Below are positions 48,130-60,672 of a stretch of DNA of 64,000 nucleotides, piece after piece; within the stretch, counting starts at the first letter, position 1, and each line of letters starts with the position of its first letter. A program made the position numbers and the translations under genes. The DNA is taken from positions 3,534,001 through 3,598,000 of the forward strand of contig NC_135772.1 of assembly GCF_028453695.1 (NCBI RefSeq), written 5' to 3'. The DNA is from Augochlora pura (taxonomy: Eukaryota; Arthropoda; Insecta; Hymenoptera; Halictidae). The notes under the pieces are model-generated. The model was given only the letters and a program-made list of their open reading frames with translations. It was not told the origin of the DNA and did not search any database.

Positions 48130-51100
48130 TGAGTTGAATCAGGGCATGGTACTCTTATCCGGTATCTCTTTCGTTGCTTTCCGACGCTAATTTTAGCGAC
48201 CAGCCATTTTGGACACGAGGAACGTGCGCCGATCCACGGTGTATGCGGCCCGTTTCTACGGAAATGAAACGTTTCTCTATCTCTTTTTCCATTCTCTATC
48301 CTTCTCGAACGTGTGTTGCCGTCTTTACTGGCCTATTCATTTTTCCCCACTTTCCTCGCAAGTGTTCTCGACATTTCTGCGGTAAAACGATCAATATTAG
48401 TTGGTGAAATTTATATCGTGTGGACCGAAACGGCTGGTCGAGCTTCTCGTATGACCGATACCGAAACGATCACAGTAATACCGCGTGATATCAATACACT
48501 GATGAATCACGTTCCCCTTTTTCGGCTATAAATGAGAAACAAGTGGAACGTAACGTTGCATTACGTGGAAAGCAGCAGTAATAATTGATCTAACTTATTG
48601 TTTCTTGTAACCACATCGGGGAATCGATTGTTCCGATTGGTTATCTGTCACGAAATTTTGCATACGATATCAATATTTATTTTTACGTTCGTTACAAAGT
48701 GCAATGTCATCCGATGATTAGCAATTATGATCACTATTTCACTCTTTCTCTCTCTAACAAAGAAATCGATTCTCCGATACCGTTTAACATATTCAGGCAT
48801 GTACGAACATGTTTCAATTTTACGGTATCGATGATGAATAAACAAACATTATTTTGGTTACGGCTATATCTTGTTTTTAATTTATGCTTACACAAGAAGT
48901 GAAGTTAACTCTAATTTATTAATAATTTAAATCTGATTAAAAACACCCGAAAATGTTTTTCAAGCCGTTGCTGCCGCTATTTGGATCAAACTCGTATATA
49001 TTTGTAGACATGATTTAGAACGTCTTCCTTCACAATTCTTTGATATGTGTTTGGAATATTTTTTTTTCGTCAATTATCATACAATCGCTAAAATTAATCT
49101 GTGCCTGGAATTTTTTTAATCAATCTCGAATGACGATACACGAGGAAATTATCAGGAGGATAATAAGAATAATTATTTTGATTCATTAGGAGTCCGGTGT
49201 TCCATTAAAAGTGTTTGTTTATGTTCCAAGAAATAATCATTATCTCGCAATATCTTCATTTCGAAATGGAATTGAGTACAACGCTGATTGAATCGGAATA
49301 AGATTCCAAAAGGTTAACTCTTAATTTGACGAATAGCCTTTCCTCGATTATATAATATTTGTTTGGATTCAATCACCTAATTCAGGCTTGAATTGTTTAA
49401 CGAACAGTGGATGTCCAATACAATAAATATTCTCGTTGAATCAAACTTTCTAGTATTTGCGTTTACTGCGTTATCTTTTCCGTTGGTTAAAGAAATGTAC
49501 TGACGGAAGATAATGACCATCACATACAAAATATATGTATATATATTTAATAGCGATCAAGATAGGATCTAGATAAGATTCTATTGGAATAGTATCACAA
49601 ATGCTATTTGAAATATTCTGTACAAAAGAAATGGTCTTAAATATACGGCGTAGCGGCAAATAAAATATTTCAATAAAAGCAAATTAAGGGAAAAAATGGT
49701 ACCTTAAAATCTACTGTTTAATATAAATCTACCGTTTATGGTTTTGGTTGAGAAGGTAGATTATTTGTTGTTTAGTATAATATTTTATTTTGTGCCAGCC
49801 AAGATCAACGAGGGTTCGTTCAGGTCCGGTTTTGAAACTGATTCTTCGAACGTTCTCGCGTGTAATCGGACCTTCTGCTCCCTTCGTACACGCATGCCTT
49901 ATTTTTTCCGCTTATCTGCGGCTTAAGATGGCCTGCTTTGACCCTTAAGTATGCATAGCCGCACGATAGCGATGCAAAATAATAAATACCTCTTAATCAG
50001 TTCATCAGTGGTTCTCAGCTGGCCATGCTGCAGACCGGAAATTGGTTCTAGCTGCGCCATCTTTTGAGAACAAAAGGCGTGAGCAAATACTTCCGTTGTC
50101 GTCGAAGCGGCACCGATTTTATTATTAGAGTGATCGGAAAGTACTTTCGTTGTTTTATTGAAACAAAAAAAAAACAGATAACAAATATGTAAACAGCGTC
50201 ACGTATAAAAGCGTCGATCATGATTTTGTATTTTGTGTAAAAAAAGTTTAATCAAATTTGTACTCGTGGTACAATAGTCAGGGGATCTTGTGCATTCGAA
50301 AGTATCGGAATTGGAACTGTTTGTTAATCAATGTCCAATGCTATGTAAAATCGGAAACATACATTGTTGATTTTTAAAAATTTGTATTCATATAATTTGT
50401 AATGCTTTTAAGACTATTAAAGAAATATTTTTGTTGATCAAATTATACTGACTTTTTATTGTCTGTATCTCGACGACGGAAATCAGTGTACACTCGTACC
50501 ATTCACGGTTTCCAAGAACCTCCGAATAGGAATGTGGACAAAAATAAAATTTCGCAGTAGAACTTTTCCAATCATTTCCAATCTCTTTCCTTCTGAACGA
50601 TCGAGGGTCATCATCGGTTTTGTTACGCAAGCATTTAATCGTTCGTCGCTGATAATTCTATTTATTTAACGATTCGTTGCAGTAAATACTAAACATTCCT
50701 CGTATGCTGCCAGATCGATTAAAGTTCTTTCTTTGAATGTTACATTTTGTTCGTGCAACTAGCATTTCTCAAATCTGTTTTCCTCGTTAATCATTTTTTC
50801 CGGTCTATATTTCTGAAACATGCAATGAACCATTCAATATTAATGTCCGTCAAGTCACTAATTAAGAACCAGTGGCTCGCTGCAAACTTCGAACATATCA
50901 TTAAGACTATTTGAATAATTGCATACATGATTTTGCAAGATCTACACATTAGCTTTCGTGTAATTGTCTCGTGAAGGCGTACAACGACTTTTAGTAACGT
51001 TCGATTATGAAGTTGAACATAAATCGTCCATTTCTTGTTTTGCTTGCTAGTTTCGTAGATGTCAGATTTTCAGTAACGATAGCATACCAATTGTTACGTA

Positions 51101-51366
51101 CATGAAGCAAAATGTAACACCGTTCGAAACTATTTCAGCACTCGCAGTTTGAATTATAGTTGCTACTTTAGTTACCTACGATTACGTATTTGAAATATGC
51201 ATACTGCTCGAAATAGAAAATCTCTTATACAATTTAATGGAACGAAGTCACAGTGTAGCCACGTTGATAAAATCGTACTTTTATTACTGCATAGTTAGTA
51301 ACTATTGTTAGTTATCTGGAAGGTGAGATCTTCGGTGGGAAAATCTCTGAAATAATTTTGAACTCG

Positions 51367-51588
51367 TCAGCATTGCACCAATACCAGAAATTGTAAGTTA
51401 TAGGCGTGGTTGCACTTCTTTCTCGCTTGGTCTGTACATGATTCGGTACTTATGGCCACGCAAGCACAGCCCATATCCCACGATATCATTCGCCCACGGC
51501 TTTCTCGAAGGATCATTTCGTTTTCGAGCCGGGCACGCAGCTTTACGTAACGTTCCTGCGGAGTGAAAGTTGCTAGATAGCGTTGCAT
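51367..51588 (-). CDS. possible small ORF, unknown
   Basis: ATG-initiated frame of 73 codons (MQRYLATFTPQERYVKLRAR at the start) in a CG-richer patch, with an AAAATG start context. Composition looks more protein-like than most frames nearby, with balanced charged residues and few simple runs. There is no family resemblance and no clear splice partner, so it may be chance or the first exon of an unidentified minus-strand gene. Confidence 0.22.
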   Translation of the reverse strand: MQRYLATFTPQERYVKLRARLENEMILRESRGRMISWDMGCACVAISTESCTDQARKKCNHAYNLQFLVLVQC

Positions 51589-53131
51589 TTTAAACTTGCT
51601 CTAGTAAACAATTTGCTAGCTGACCTGATCGATTCCGTTTGAGAGCGCTGCGTCGCCCGTTTCTGTGTGTCAAGTTCGGTCAACGCACAATTATCTCCTG
51701 CAACGCATCCCCCGACGGCAGCGTTATCAATTCTGTCGTTTTCTCGCGGCTTCGTATTCCAATAATTTCTTGTTCCTTCTCAAGTTGACTTTGTTAGTGT
51801 CGTTATCCTGGGAAAACGTTACATCTTGGATATGGTATTCGTACATTTTATTAGCAACCGTGGGCTATCTGCTGACGTTTCTGTTCCATTCTGATATTGA
51901 AAGAAAATACATGTTATTAATAGTTTGAGTGGCACGTCGTATTAGGCATTTGCATGCTAAATCTTGTAATTTTATGATTTGAACTTATTTCGAATCTCAG
52001 CGTCGAAGCGCTTGATTTAGCTTTTTATATTTAAAATTAATTTCTTCAATATTGGACTACGTTCTTTTTATAGATACCGGTGTGATAGTTAACGTATTAA
52101 AAAAAGTCTCAGTTCAATATCCTTTTTCTTTATAAATGATACCTAACCAGACCTTTTTTCATAAATTTAATGATGCGAGCTGTAAGGTTACTCGATGTAG
52201 TTGTAACGTTTCAGATATTTTTAGAAAGTTTAAGATTCAATGGTAGGTGAAATTGAGTCTCGATGAAAATCTGTCCAGACAGTAAAAAAACTTCGCATAA
52301 ATAATGTTCGTAACACCTGTTTCGAATAGACGTTCCGGTATGCTAATTTTAGATCTGCGAAATCTGTTTCGCAATGACGAAATGGATTGAAATACTTATT
52401 GAAAATGACGTATATCGCATTAATCGAATGTTCATTTTCTGGAGATGTTAACATTGTCAGAACGTCGAAAGTATTGTATATGTCTCCTTTCTTGTTACTA
52501 TAATCATTTCTTATCCCTGCGTATTGAACGAATTCGAAACATTATGGTGGGAGAAGAGTGGGGCCTGGGATGTATAAATTTAACCGTACCGATTTCCTGT
52601 AAATTTAACCGTGCGCTGATGTAGAACTTGCACGGTACACACCGTGACTATCGCGACATGTTCGAGTCCGTTTACGCAGTCAGCGACGCAACCTTCACCC
52701 AGCCAGCACGGGTCGAAGCGGGTGCAACGCGCATTTGCATAAGGGAGTCGCATGCGGCATTATCGCATTGGATCTGTCTCAGCCGCGATACATCTTTTCG
52801 TAAAGCAACGCGGCGGATTTGGCCTTCACCCAAACGTATCAGCCCGTCAGAAATGATTGATTGTTTCTAGAAAATGCATAATGCATGTAAACGAGCCGGA
52901 CGCGATTGATAATAACCCGCTCGAAAATACAGAACCATGATCTGTTGCGCGCACAATATCACGCATCGGCCGCGTCGCTACGACGACGCCTAAACTCGAT
53001 GCCACGGCGTAATGGAAGTCGTCGATGATAAGACGAACGCTACGTTCTATTCTGCAAGCCGATACCTCGTGTTCCTCCTTGTTCCTCTCGCAGAAGGCAC
53101 GCGATAGCTCTGAAACATTATACGGTATTAC

Positions 53132-53446
53132 TTATCGAAAAAATGGAAAGAGCTTTTCGGTATAGAAAACTAAATGCGGAAATTGATTTTCTTTCCTTTT
53201 TTCACAGAGCGGGCGTATAAAACTAGTTTCTTCAGTGGAACAGTATTTGTGGGCCAATCGATATTCTGCGTCATAAATGCCATATTTTTCCTCACCGTCA
53301 ATTTCATCATTTCTAATAATTTCTTCATCATCTGTTGAACTACCATTTTCGCAATATCTCGCAATATGTTTTCCTAGTCGTTTCTTTGGTATTATTTCTT
53401 CTGTAGATTTTGCATTGTGATAAGGAGCTCGTGAGCTATCTTTATC
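53132..53446 (-). CDS. terminal exon of an unrecognised gene
   Basis: A 105-codon open stretch on the minus strand. It follows a good acceptor (TTAACCAATTACAG) and ends at TAA. It has no ATG of its own in frame, so the start must be in an upstream exon at higher coordinates, which I could not find. The residues look like genuine protein: a basic patch (IIPKKRLGKHIARYCE), an acidic patch (STDDEEIIRNDEIDGEEKYG), then YDAEYRLAHKYCS. It enters in phase 0. No signal peptide or membrane span is visible. I do not recognise the family. The overlapping frame at 53170-53364 starting MRDIAKM is a shadow of this one. Confidence 0.5.
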   Translation of the reverse strand, partial: DKDSSRAPYHNAKSTEEIIPKKRLGKHIARYCENGSSTDDEEIIRNDEIDGEEKYGIYDAEYRLAHKYCSTEETSFIRPLCEKRKENQFPHLVFYTEKLFPFFR

Positions 53447-56400
53447 CTGTAATTGGTTAATAAATTTATGACTCGTTGTGTAAAATAAAATTTTCTATAG
53501 TTATGTTTTACATCGTTATACGGTTCAAAGTAACCCTTTATAATTATACGTTAGTTGGTATACTGCTTGAGTAAGTGCACAGTACACTGTCCTTTCGCGC
53601 TATAAACGCGACACACTTATTTACACGTGAATGAGGCGATTATTTAAAAATAATCAACAGGTAAATCCTTTAATAGGATCACTGAGAATTCTGCAGCCGT
53701 AAAGCCTGCACGAGACGAAAACGACTTGTCAACTTAATATCGTAATAGTTTTGATTTTAATCTTGTATCTATTATATTTCTACGTAGTATACGTAACGGT
53801 GGTTTCATAGTTGTCAGCATAATGAAATCAATGAGAGTTATAACTGAGACGTTTATCCTTGCAGTACGATATTGACAATTATTGATTTCCTCAACTTGAT
53901 TCCGCTGTTATGACTCGTTATTTTCTAACCAACTTCTGAACTATAACAACGCTTACGATAATTGAGCCAGTTATTGCGAGGTGACCAATAGTTGTATCTT
54001 CGATTTCTTTTCGAACAAAATTATATTTACCGAATAAAAAATAGTAATTATTTTTATTCTTTTATTTTGTTGATTTTCGAATAACTAAAGATTGTTCGAA
54101 TGTCTTATTTAATAAATATAAAGTCATGCTCGAAGACAAACCAAAAGCGCATCAATAAAATTCACTGTAAAAGACTAGGAAAAGAAAAGTCTTGTAGCAC
54201 CGGTGGAGGGATGTTCGGTTGCTCTAGATCGGTCCGTCGCAAACTAAAATCTCCCGGGGATCGTCTGCGAACCATCTGCCTTATCGTCGAACGACGAAGA
54301 GGACACTAGACCTGCGGAGTGGTAGTCGCTGGTCCTCGTGGCGCTGGATCGCTGAAATCTGACCTTGCCTGGAGTCCAGCGTACGATGGCAGCATACTAG
54401 AAATTCCGGCGCGTTGTTCGTTACGTCCGGATCGGGCTACGTCGAGATCAATATACGGTGTATCCCGGTGGGCGAAGAACGCGTGCGCGACCGCCGGACC
54501 CGTTGGAGTAGGTCGATCCGGGACCGGAGAGTGCCGCGACTCACACACGACGTCGAGGACTCGAGTTACGGCAGCCGGCCAGAGAGCCACCACGTATACA
54601 CGTAGAAGGATTGCGTTGTCGAGGACTGTCACGACAGCGAGGACGGTAACCACAACGGGCACGGCAGCGGGTACGTCGAGAACGACCACGGGAAAGACGA
54701 CGGGAACGAGTACGACGAGGAGGAGGAGAACATCCGCAATCTGCCGCGACGCGTGTGTCCGAGGCGAGCTGAGAACGAGCGAGCGCAGAGGTCCGGGGCG
54801 AAATCAGCACCGGAACCACGCGGATTTCTTTCCTCGATTTAGCACACCCTGTTCGCCTAGCAAGAGTCTAGAGGAAGACACCGAGGGTACCGGCAGCTGC
54901 GGCCACGCTGGCAAATCACGACTTATGCGTCTGTACCGAGCAGGTAACGATCCTCACTGGGTTGCCCCGCCGTCGATAGGACACTCACGGAAGTATAGAA
55001 GATCGGGTGGAAGATATATCTGCCTCGTCGCTAGACCAAACGAGAGATCTCGGCTTGTGTTCCTGTAATCACGGGGTGATACGAATTCGTCCGCGGTCGT
55101 CGCTGATTCTCTAGGTTGTTCAAGATCTTCTAGAACCCTCGCCGATGACTTTGGCTCCGTTAGCCCGGTTCCATGAGCTGCGTGACGTGCATCGACGTGG
55201 CCTCCTTGCGCATTCTTTGTGATACGGTGCAACGTGACCGCCGTGTGCACCGGTTTTCCGCTTTGAAACGCGGTGCCACGTACATGATCGTTCGCTAGTT
55301 ACCCTCGGCTCGGAGCGAATCGCGGATGTCGTTCGATCTAGACCCGGTGGGAGTGGTTCGATGTAGTTGTTAGCCGGCGCAAGATGGGATTCACGCCAGT
55401 CTTTCGAGTTTGCGATCGATGGTATATCGTGATCGAGGATTCTTTCGTGGAATCACGGTGCGCCATGGGATCGGATTCTATCGTACGCAAGAATTCGACC
55501 GGCTAGTCCTATTTATTCTTCCGCAATGGTACGTGTCAGGCACACCTCTAGGCTTTAGCAGCTTCTCTCCCTGGCGCATCGATTTGTTCTCGTGATTCTC
55601 GTGGGCATACCTCCCGATTGTTCTTCAGAAGTCTCTTCAACGGTAACTGCTGCCCGATATTCGGCCTTCGGGAAGGGCGCTCCTCTTGAATCTGGGGAAA
55701 CAGTTCGAAATCGTTATATTCGTAAGGCTTGTTGGTGTCGTTGATTGTCGCTTTGCTGACTATATAAAAGAATGATCCATCGAAGTGTCGCTAATGGAAA
55801 ACATCTCTCTGTTTGTTCGGCAGCAGATGTCTCGTTGAGCGAATGCTGTGAAATTTCTACACTGTACAGCCACGACAAACTGCATTGTTTGATCGTGATA
55901 AAACCGTTGCACCGTATAATCGCCGGCCAAATAGCGATTTAATGGCGTACGAACTCCATTAACGCGTCCTCTAGCACGCTCTATCCGTATATTAGACGAT
56001 GCTCTAGCGGAAATGGTGGTTCAAAATTCCGAGCAAATCGTCGTTGATAAAATACATTTCAGTCGCATCGTAATCTACAATTAAACATGTACGGAGAAAA
56101 ATCGTCCCTGGATGAAACCATTGCGAAAGTTCTGAGACTTGTCTTTACGAAACTGTATACCGTTTGTTTTCTGTGACAACGTGGCCGGCTCGAAAGATTA
56201 ATAGCGCGAGTTTGTAAAAACGAAGATAATTAAATTCTTTTACAATTTATTTGTAACAAAGTCTTCATGTGTGCGACGATATAAACGATAATTATTAACG
56301 TATAATATACTAATGAAATATTGCTTCGGTAACCAAAGGCTTGGTTACACCGATTGGCTTTATACATGGTCACGGATAGAGCGTAAATAAGTGTTTCATT

Positions 56401-58183
56401 GATTGTGAATTCGTTTACCCTCGCCATTCCTCTGCTAATTTAGATACTCGAGGTCTCACTGAATCGTCTATTCTGGAACCCGAGCCGCTCCGGTTCTCGA
56501 TATGAAATTCTGTTTCCATTAGAAATGGATCGATAGAGGATAATGGCAGAATGCACCTCCGTTGCTCGTCGCCGAGTTGATAAACGGCTGTCGGGTACAG
56601 AACCGTGCCGCCGCGACTGGAATTCTAGGGTGTTATTTCGCTCCGCGTGACCGGCATCGAAGGGAGGAAAGACCCCCCATGCACACGTGAGAACGCGAAT
56701 ATTTCATGGGGCGTCGATGAACCGCAATCGAATCATTTGCTATCCGCGGAAGGAGTCTCTGCGCGCTTCGCTATTGCAACACTAGGAGAACATATGGTTG
56801 TCCAAAAATATTTTAAGTTCTATGAAAAATCTAATTTATGTAGTCAAGATTTTTATAATACATAAAATTTAAGCTTCGGTATAAATGAAAATATATTCAT
56901 TTCCTCGACATATTATTAATCGATGAATTAATACCTACATGTCGGTAGAAGCGAAATAATGTTATTACGGTGGGGTCGAGAGATAGAAGTTCTTCAGCGC
57001 CGAAAGAGTTCTCTCGTTCACTGAGTGATTAACAATCAACTCTTATCTGTTCGAACGATTTACGTGATTCAGTCGCATCGAATGATTACAGCACGAATGC
57101 GACGCCTTGTTACAGTATCGCTCGAAAGCGGATTACGTTGTGTTTTCACATAATAGGATTTCATCGACCTAACAAAACCAATCGGGAATCGGGACTGTCC
57201 CGCGATCCGGTCAAGTACTGCGGAAGAATATATTTTAAATGTTTTCATATTAAGACACGAATATTAATGATGCCAGTTATGTTTGGCAAATACAATTAAC
57301 GTAGATATGGGATAAATATAAATTTTCATTCTCTGTTACGAATTTATTAACGACGAAGCGATACTAATCATCTTGTTATATATTTCGTTACAAGGAAACT
57401 ATTTTTGAAAATATAAGAGCGGTGGTAACCAAGGATGATTCGATCGGATCGTTGCCGGATATCATCGTCATTTGTTGTGCGTTTCGTTTGTCAGATATTG
57501 CGATAGACGATGAGGTTCAGTAACGATACGCTCAGCTTAGATTCCGTCACTTCGAATTATTTCTTCAATCGCAGACACGTCCGCGTGCAACCCTTGCTAT
57601 CATGACTTTAGCACGGTCGGTTCCGCCGAAAAGTCACCCCGACAAGCGTTAGTTGCGGCGAATTAATGAAACGCGGATACGACAAAATTTTCTGAACGAC
57701 GCATCACGGCAAACAGACAACCGAAACACAAATGACAAATCCGTGTGTGTATCCTTTGTAAAAATCATCACCGATGGTCCAGCACGATAAACGTTTTTAA
57801 CAGGCCCTGCGCGACCCCCCCTCCCCCTAAAACTCTGTATTTTTCCTGCGAATGGACAAGAGTAAGAAGCGCGACAAATTCGTGTCATACTCACTGTTTA
57901 GAACCGGTCCTGATAGCTGCGGAGGTTTCTTAAATTGAAATGGTTTGGCTCACTGGACATAGGTTTGTGTGCTGTTGAAACGATGTTATAGATCGCAAGA
58001 GATGTACCGAGTCTCCCGCGAGAAAATTATTGATTGCAAAGCATTAGCTCTGAAAGGAAAAAAGGAAAATTAACTTTATATAATAATCTTTAAAAAAAAA
58101 TAAAGAACGAACCTTTTATTTTAATTTTTAGATTAAATTATAATTTTAGGATGGTCAGTAAAACAAGGTCCATTTTGTTACAG
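53447..58183. other. mostly non-coding region
   Basis: AT-rich at 53450-54180, strongly CG-rich at 54180-55480, then mixed. Apart from the coding-like stretch at 54414-54839 and whatever 5' exons the minus-strand exon above requires, I see no gene. The CG-rich part may be promoter or untranslated exon sequence. Confidence 0.4.
54414..54839 (+). other. coding-like CG-rich stretch with one TAG
   Basis: In one plus-strand frame, codons run from 54414 to a TAG at 54603-54605, then continue open for 78 codons to a second TAG near 54838-54840. After the first TAG the frame is Asp/Glu/Asn/His-rich (EDCHDSEDGNHNGHGSGYVE, then EYDEEEENIRNL). It uses GAC, GAG, AAC and TAC codons consistently, as GC-rich coding sequence does. 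It could be a transcribed 5' exon, a pseudogene, a readthrough gene or an artefact of composition. The same interval is also open in another plus frame (54319-55068), which weakens the case. Confidence 0.25.
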
Positions 58184-58508
58184 AAACATCCAGGATATCA
58201 TCCAGAGGGAAAAGATCGGTGTACAGCAAAGGTGGCGGTAGTAGGACATTGTCCAAGCGATTTATAAACGGCAACACCATCACTTACGCACGGTATAATC
58301 GTTTATTGCGAGCAACCTGCGAGTTAACTACTCCAACCTGGTACCCAGGCATTCTTAGTGGCACAAGCAACGGACAGGCAGCGTGTATGATCATTGAAAA
58401 CCACCCCCCTCTGCTCACCAAACCGAGGCAATATCTGCATCAAGATACCACCCAACGATTTCTGAACCATCTGGTCCTGCCTAAGCACAGGACCTCAAAA
58501 TTTTCCAG
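58184..58508 (+). other. candidate exon upstream of eIF5
   Basis: The interval is bounded by a pyrimidine-rich acceptor (CATTTTGTTACAG) and a CCAG|GT border. One frame stays open across all 107 codons, with residues such as SKRFINGNTITYARYNRLL and TWYPGILSGTSNG. An in-frame ATG lies at 58387. A second acceptor, CTGTTGCAG, ends at 58669, which would join this exon to the leader of eIF5. It may be an untranslated eIF5 exon carrying an upstream ORF, or an exon of another transcript. The donor (GTTAAC) is weak. Confidence 0.35.
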
Positions 58509-58669
58509 GTTAACATCATCATTTGACTCTTCTATGGCTGTAAAATATATTGTATATATTAAAACAGTGATACACAGGAAGTATATTATTATAATCAAAT
58601 TGCATTCATTATTAGTAAGGTCTAAGCTATTGTAATTAGATAACTGATTAAACGCACAATCTGTTGCAG

Positions 58670-59080
58670 TAATAGGCATCGGAAGCTACAGTCGTTCAGA
58701 GAAACGTGACTGACGTCGGTGGGTAGTGCGGCTTGCCTTACCGCAGACAACGAGAATCACCCTGACTCGACACGTAACGAGCTACCATCGGGTAGCCATT
58801 ACCTGGCAACGTCGCTGTACAGTAATCAAACTGCCGCTGGGAAGCGTGGAAAGTAGATCAAGAAGGACGAGGACGAAGACGTTACCTACCTGAACAAAGC
58901 AACGATAGGGGTCGAAGAGACCAGAGCAAGAAAGTTAGTTAACAACAACTGAATCACGGCTTGAACCGTCGCTTTCGTTGCGCGTGATTCGTCGAAACGC
59001 GTTCACAACGACGTTCCATCTGAGGTCGTATTCGAAGGGAGTTATTCAATCAACGGGTAGGAACCGACAGAGTAGTCACC
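58670..59080 (+). promoter_or_regulatory. eIF5 5' leader, free of ATG
   Basis: CG-richer DNA directly before the eIF5 start codon, following an acceptor-like CTGTTGCAG. Over about 410 bases I find no ATG, which is unusual by chance and suits an efficiently scanned leader. The main start sits in a strong context (GTCACCATGG). Confidence 0.45.
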
Positions 59081-60672
59081 ATGGGGAGCGTAAACGTGAA
59101 TCGCAACGTCAGCGATGCGTTTTATCGCTACAAGATGCCGCGGATCCAAGCGAAAGTCGAGGGCAAAGGTAACGGCATCAAGACCGTCATCGTGAACATG
59201 GTCGACGTAGCCAAAGCCATTGGCAGACCCGCCACCTATCCTACCAAGTACTTCGGCTGTGAACTGGGAGCGCAGACCCAATTCGATTTCAAAAATGAAA
59301 GATTCATTGTAAACGGTTCTCACGACGCCATTAAATTACAAGATCTCCTCGACGGATTTATTCGAAAGTATGTCCTCTGTCCAGCCTGCGATAATCCTGA
59401 AACCGAGCTGGTGGTCAGCGCAAAGAAGTCTACCATCTCGCAGGGATGCAAGGCGTGCGGCCATCATGGATTATTGGAAAGCAACCATAAACTAAATACC
59501 TATATCTTGAAAAACCCACCAAGTCTGAATCCTGCAGTCCAAGGCAGTTCTTTAACGGAGGGAAAACGTGGAAAACGTTCTAAACGTGCAAATGGCGATA
59601 CCACCACCACCACCACCACTGCCACTGCTAACGGTGATCGATCCGGTTCACCGGAGAACGAAACCAGCGCGAAGGATATCGTAGTCGAGGTACCTCAAAA
59701 GATTGCTGATGAAGAAGGGGACGACGTTAATTGGGCGGTCGACGTGTCAGAGGAAGCAGTCAGAGCTCGTCTGCAAGATCTGACAGAGGGAGCGAAGGGA
59801 ATGACCATCAGCGATGATCTCGATAAGACTGAAAAAGAGAGGATGGATATGTTCTATAAGCTAGTTAAGTGTCGTCGGGATGCCGGCCAACTGGACAACC
59901 ATAAGGAATTAGTTGCCGAGGCGGAACGGTTAGAGATCAAGATGAAAGCACCTTTGATCTTGGCCGAGTTACTTTTTGATCAGAACATTGCTGCTCAAAC
60001 CAAAAAGTATCGAGTACTGCTACTCCGTTTCACCCACGATGATACCAGGGCACAGAAGTATTTAATTAGAGGAATAGAGCAAGTGATAGCCCTGCACAAA
60101 GATTCTTTGATGCCCAAAGTACCCGGAATTTTAAAGGTAAGAAGAGTTTTGCCCTCTGTAGCGTTTAATCAAGGAATTTTTTAAGTAGCGATTATGTACA
60201 TAAAAACGAAATGAAATTCACCTTCGAGGAATATAAATATACGTGGATAATCACAAGAAATTGTTTATCTGCAGCTATTTTACGATGCAGACATTTTGGA
60301 GGAAAAAGCTTTATTCGAATGGGCAAGTAAAGTTACTAAAAAGTTTGTAGCAAAAGATTTGTCTCAAGAAATTCATGACAAAGCTGCGCCGTTCATAACA
60401 TGGTTGAAAGAAGCTGAGGAAGAGGATTCAGAGTCAGAAGAAGAAGACGACGACTTAGAAGTCAGTATAAATGGAACCGAATATGATCTTAATAAAAATG
60501 TGCGTTTATTCGTAAGATAACTTTGATTATGATCATTTTCTTGTATTTATAGATTGAATATGATGATAGAGCCAAACAGTCATTGAAACCACAGCAGTCA
60601 CCTGTGCAGAAACCTGCTGCTGTTAACGAAGATTCGAATGATGAAGATGATTTTGATATCGATGCCATTTAA
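59081..60672 (+). CDS. eIF5: Eukaryotic translation initiation factor 5
   Basis: eIF5 is the GTPase-activating protein for eIF2 in the 43S pre-initiation complex. It triggers GTP hydrolysis at start-codon recognition and its C-terminal HEAT domain bridges eIF2 beta and eIF3. Exons are 59081-60136, 60275-60460 and 60553-60672, all phase 0, giving 453 residues (about 431 in human). The N-terminal GAP domain is MGSVNVNRNVSDAFYRYKMP, with the catalytic arginine at position 16. The C4 zinc ribbon uses Cys100, Cys103, Cys123 and Cys126. A threonine run lies near residues 185-190. The W2/HEAT domain ends in acidic and aromatic boxes, and the protein finishes DDFDIDAI as in animals. The second donor is GTCAGT at 60461; the more consensus-like GTAAGA at 60512 would leave a 41-base intron and poorer agreement with the family. 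Confidence 0.96.

Larger units (their letters stand above)
47517..53131. other. mostly non-coding region
   Basis: No recognised protein. It contains a possible first exon near 47720-48129 and an ATG frame at 51367-51588 (minus), both annotated separately. CG-rich patches lie at about 51400-51720 and 52600-53060. The rest is AT-rich. Confidence 0.45.

Noticed and set aside
51665..51928. Hydrophobic 87-codon plus-strand frame
   Set aside because: It starts at GTG, not ATG. The acceptor-like CTCAAG inside gives no matching upstream exon, and the residues resemble no known membrane protein.
54319..55068. 249-codon plus-strand frame
   Set aside because: Thr/Arg-rich, apparently the shifted shadow of the more coding-like frame at 54414-54839. 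No motif is seen.
54954..55250. 98-codon minus-strand frame
   Set aside because: Begins at a non-ATG codon (GTG) in CG-rich DNA, with no upstream ATG, splice partner or family match.
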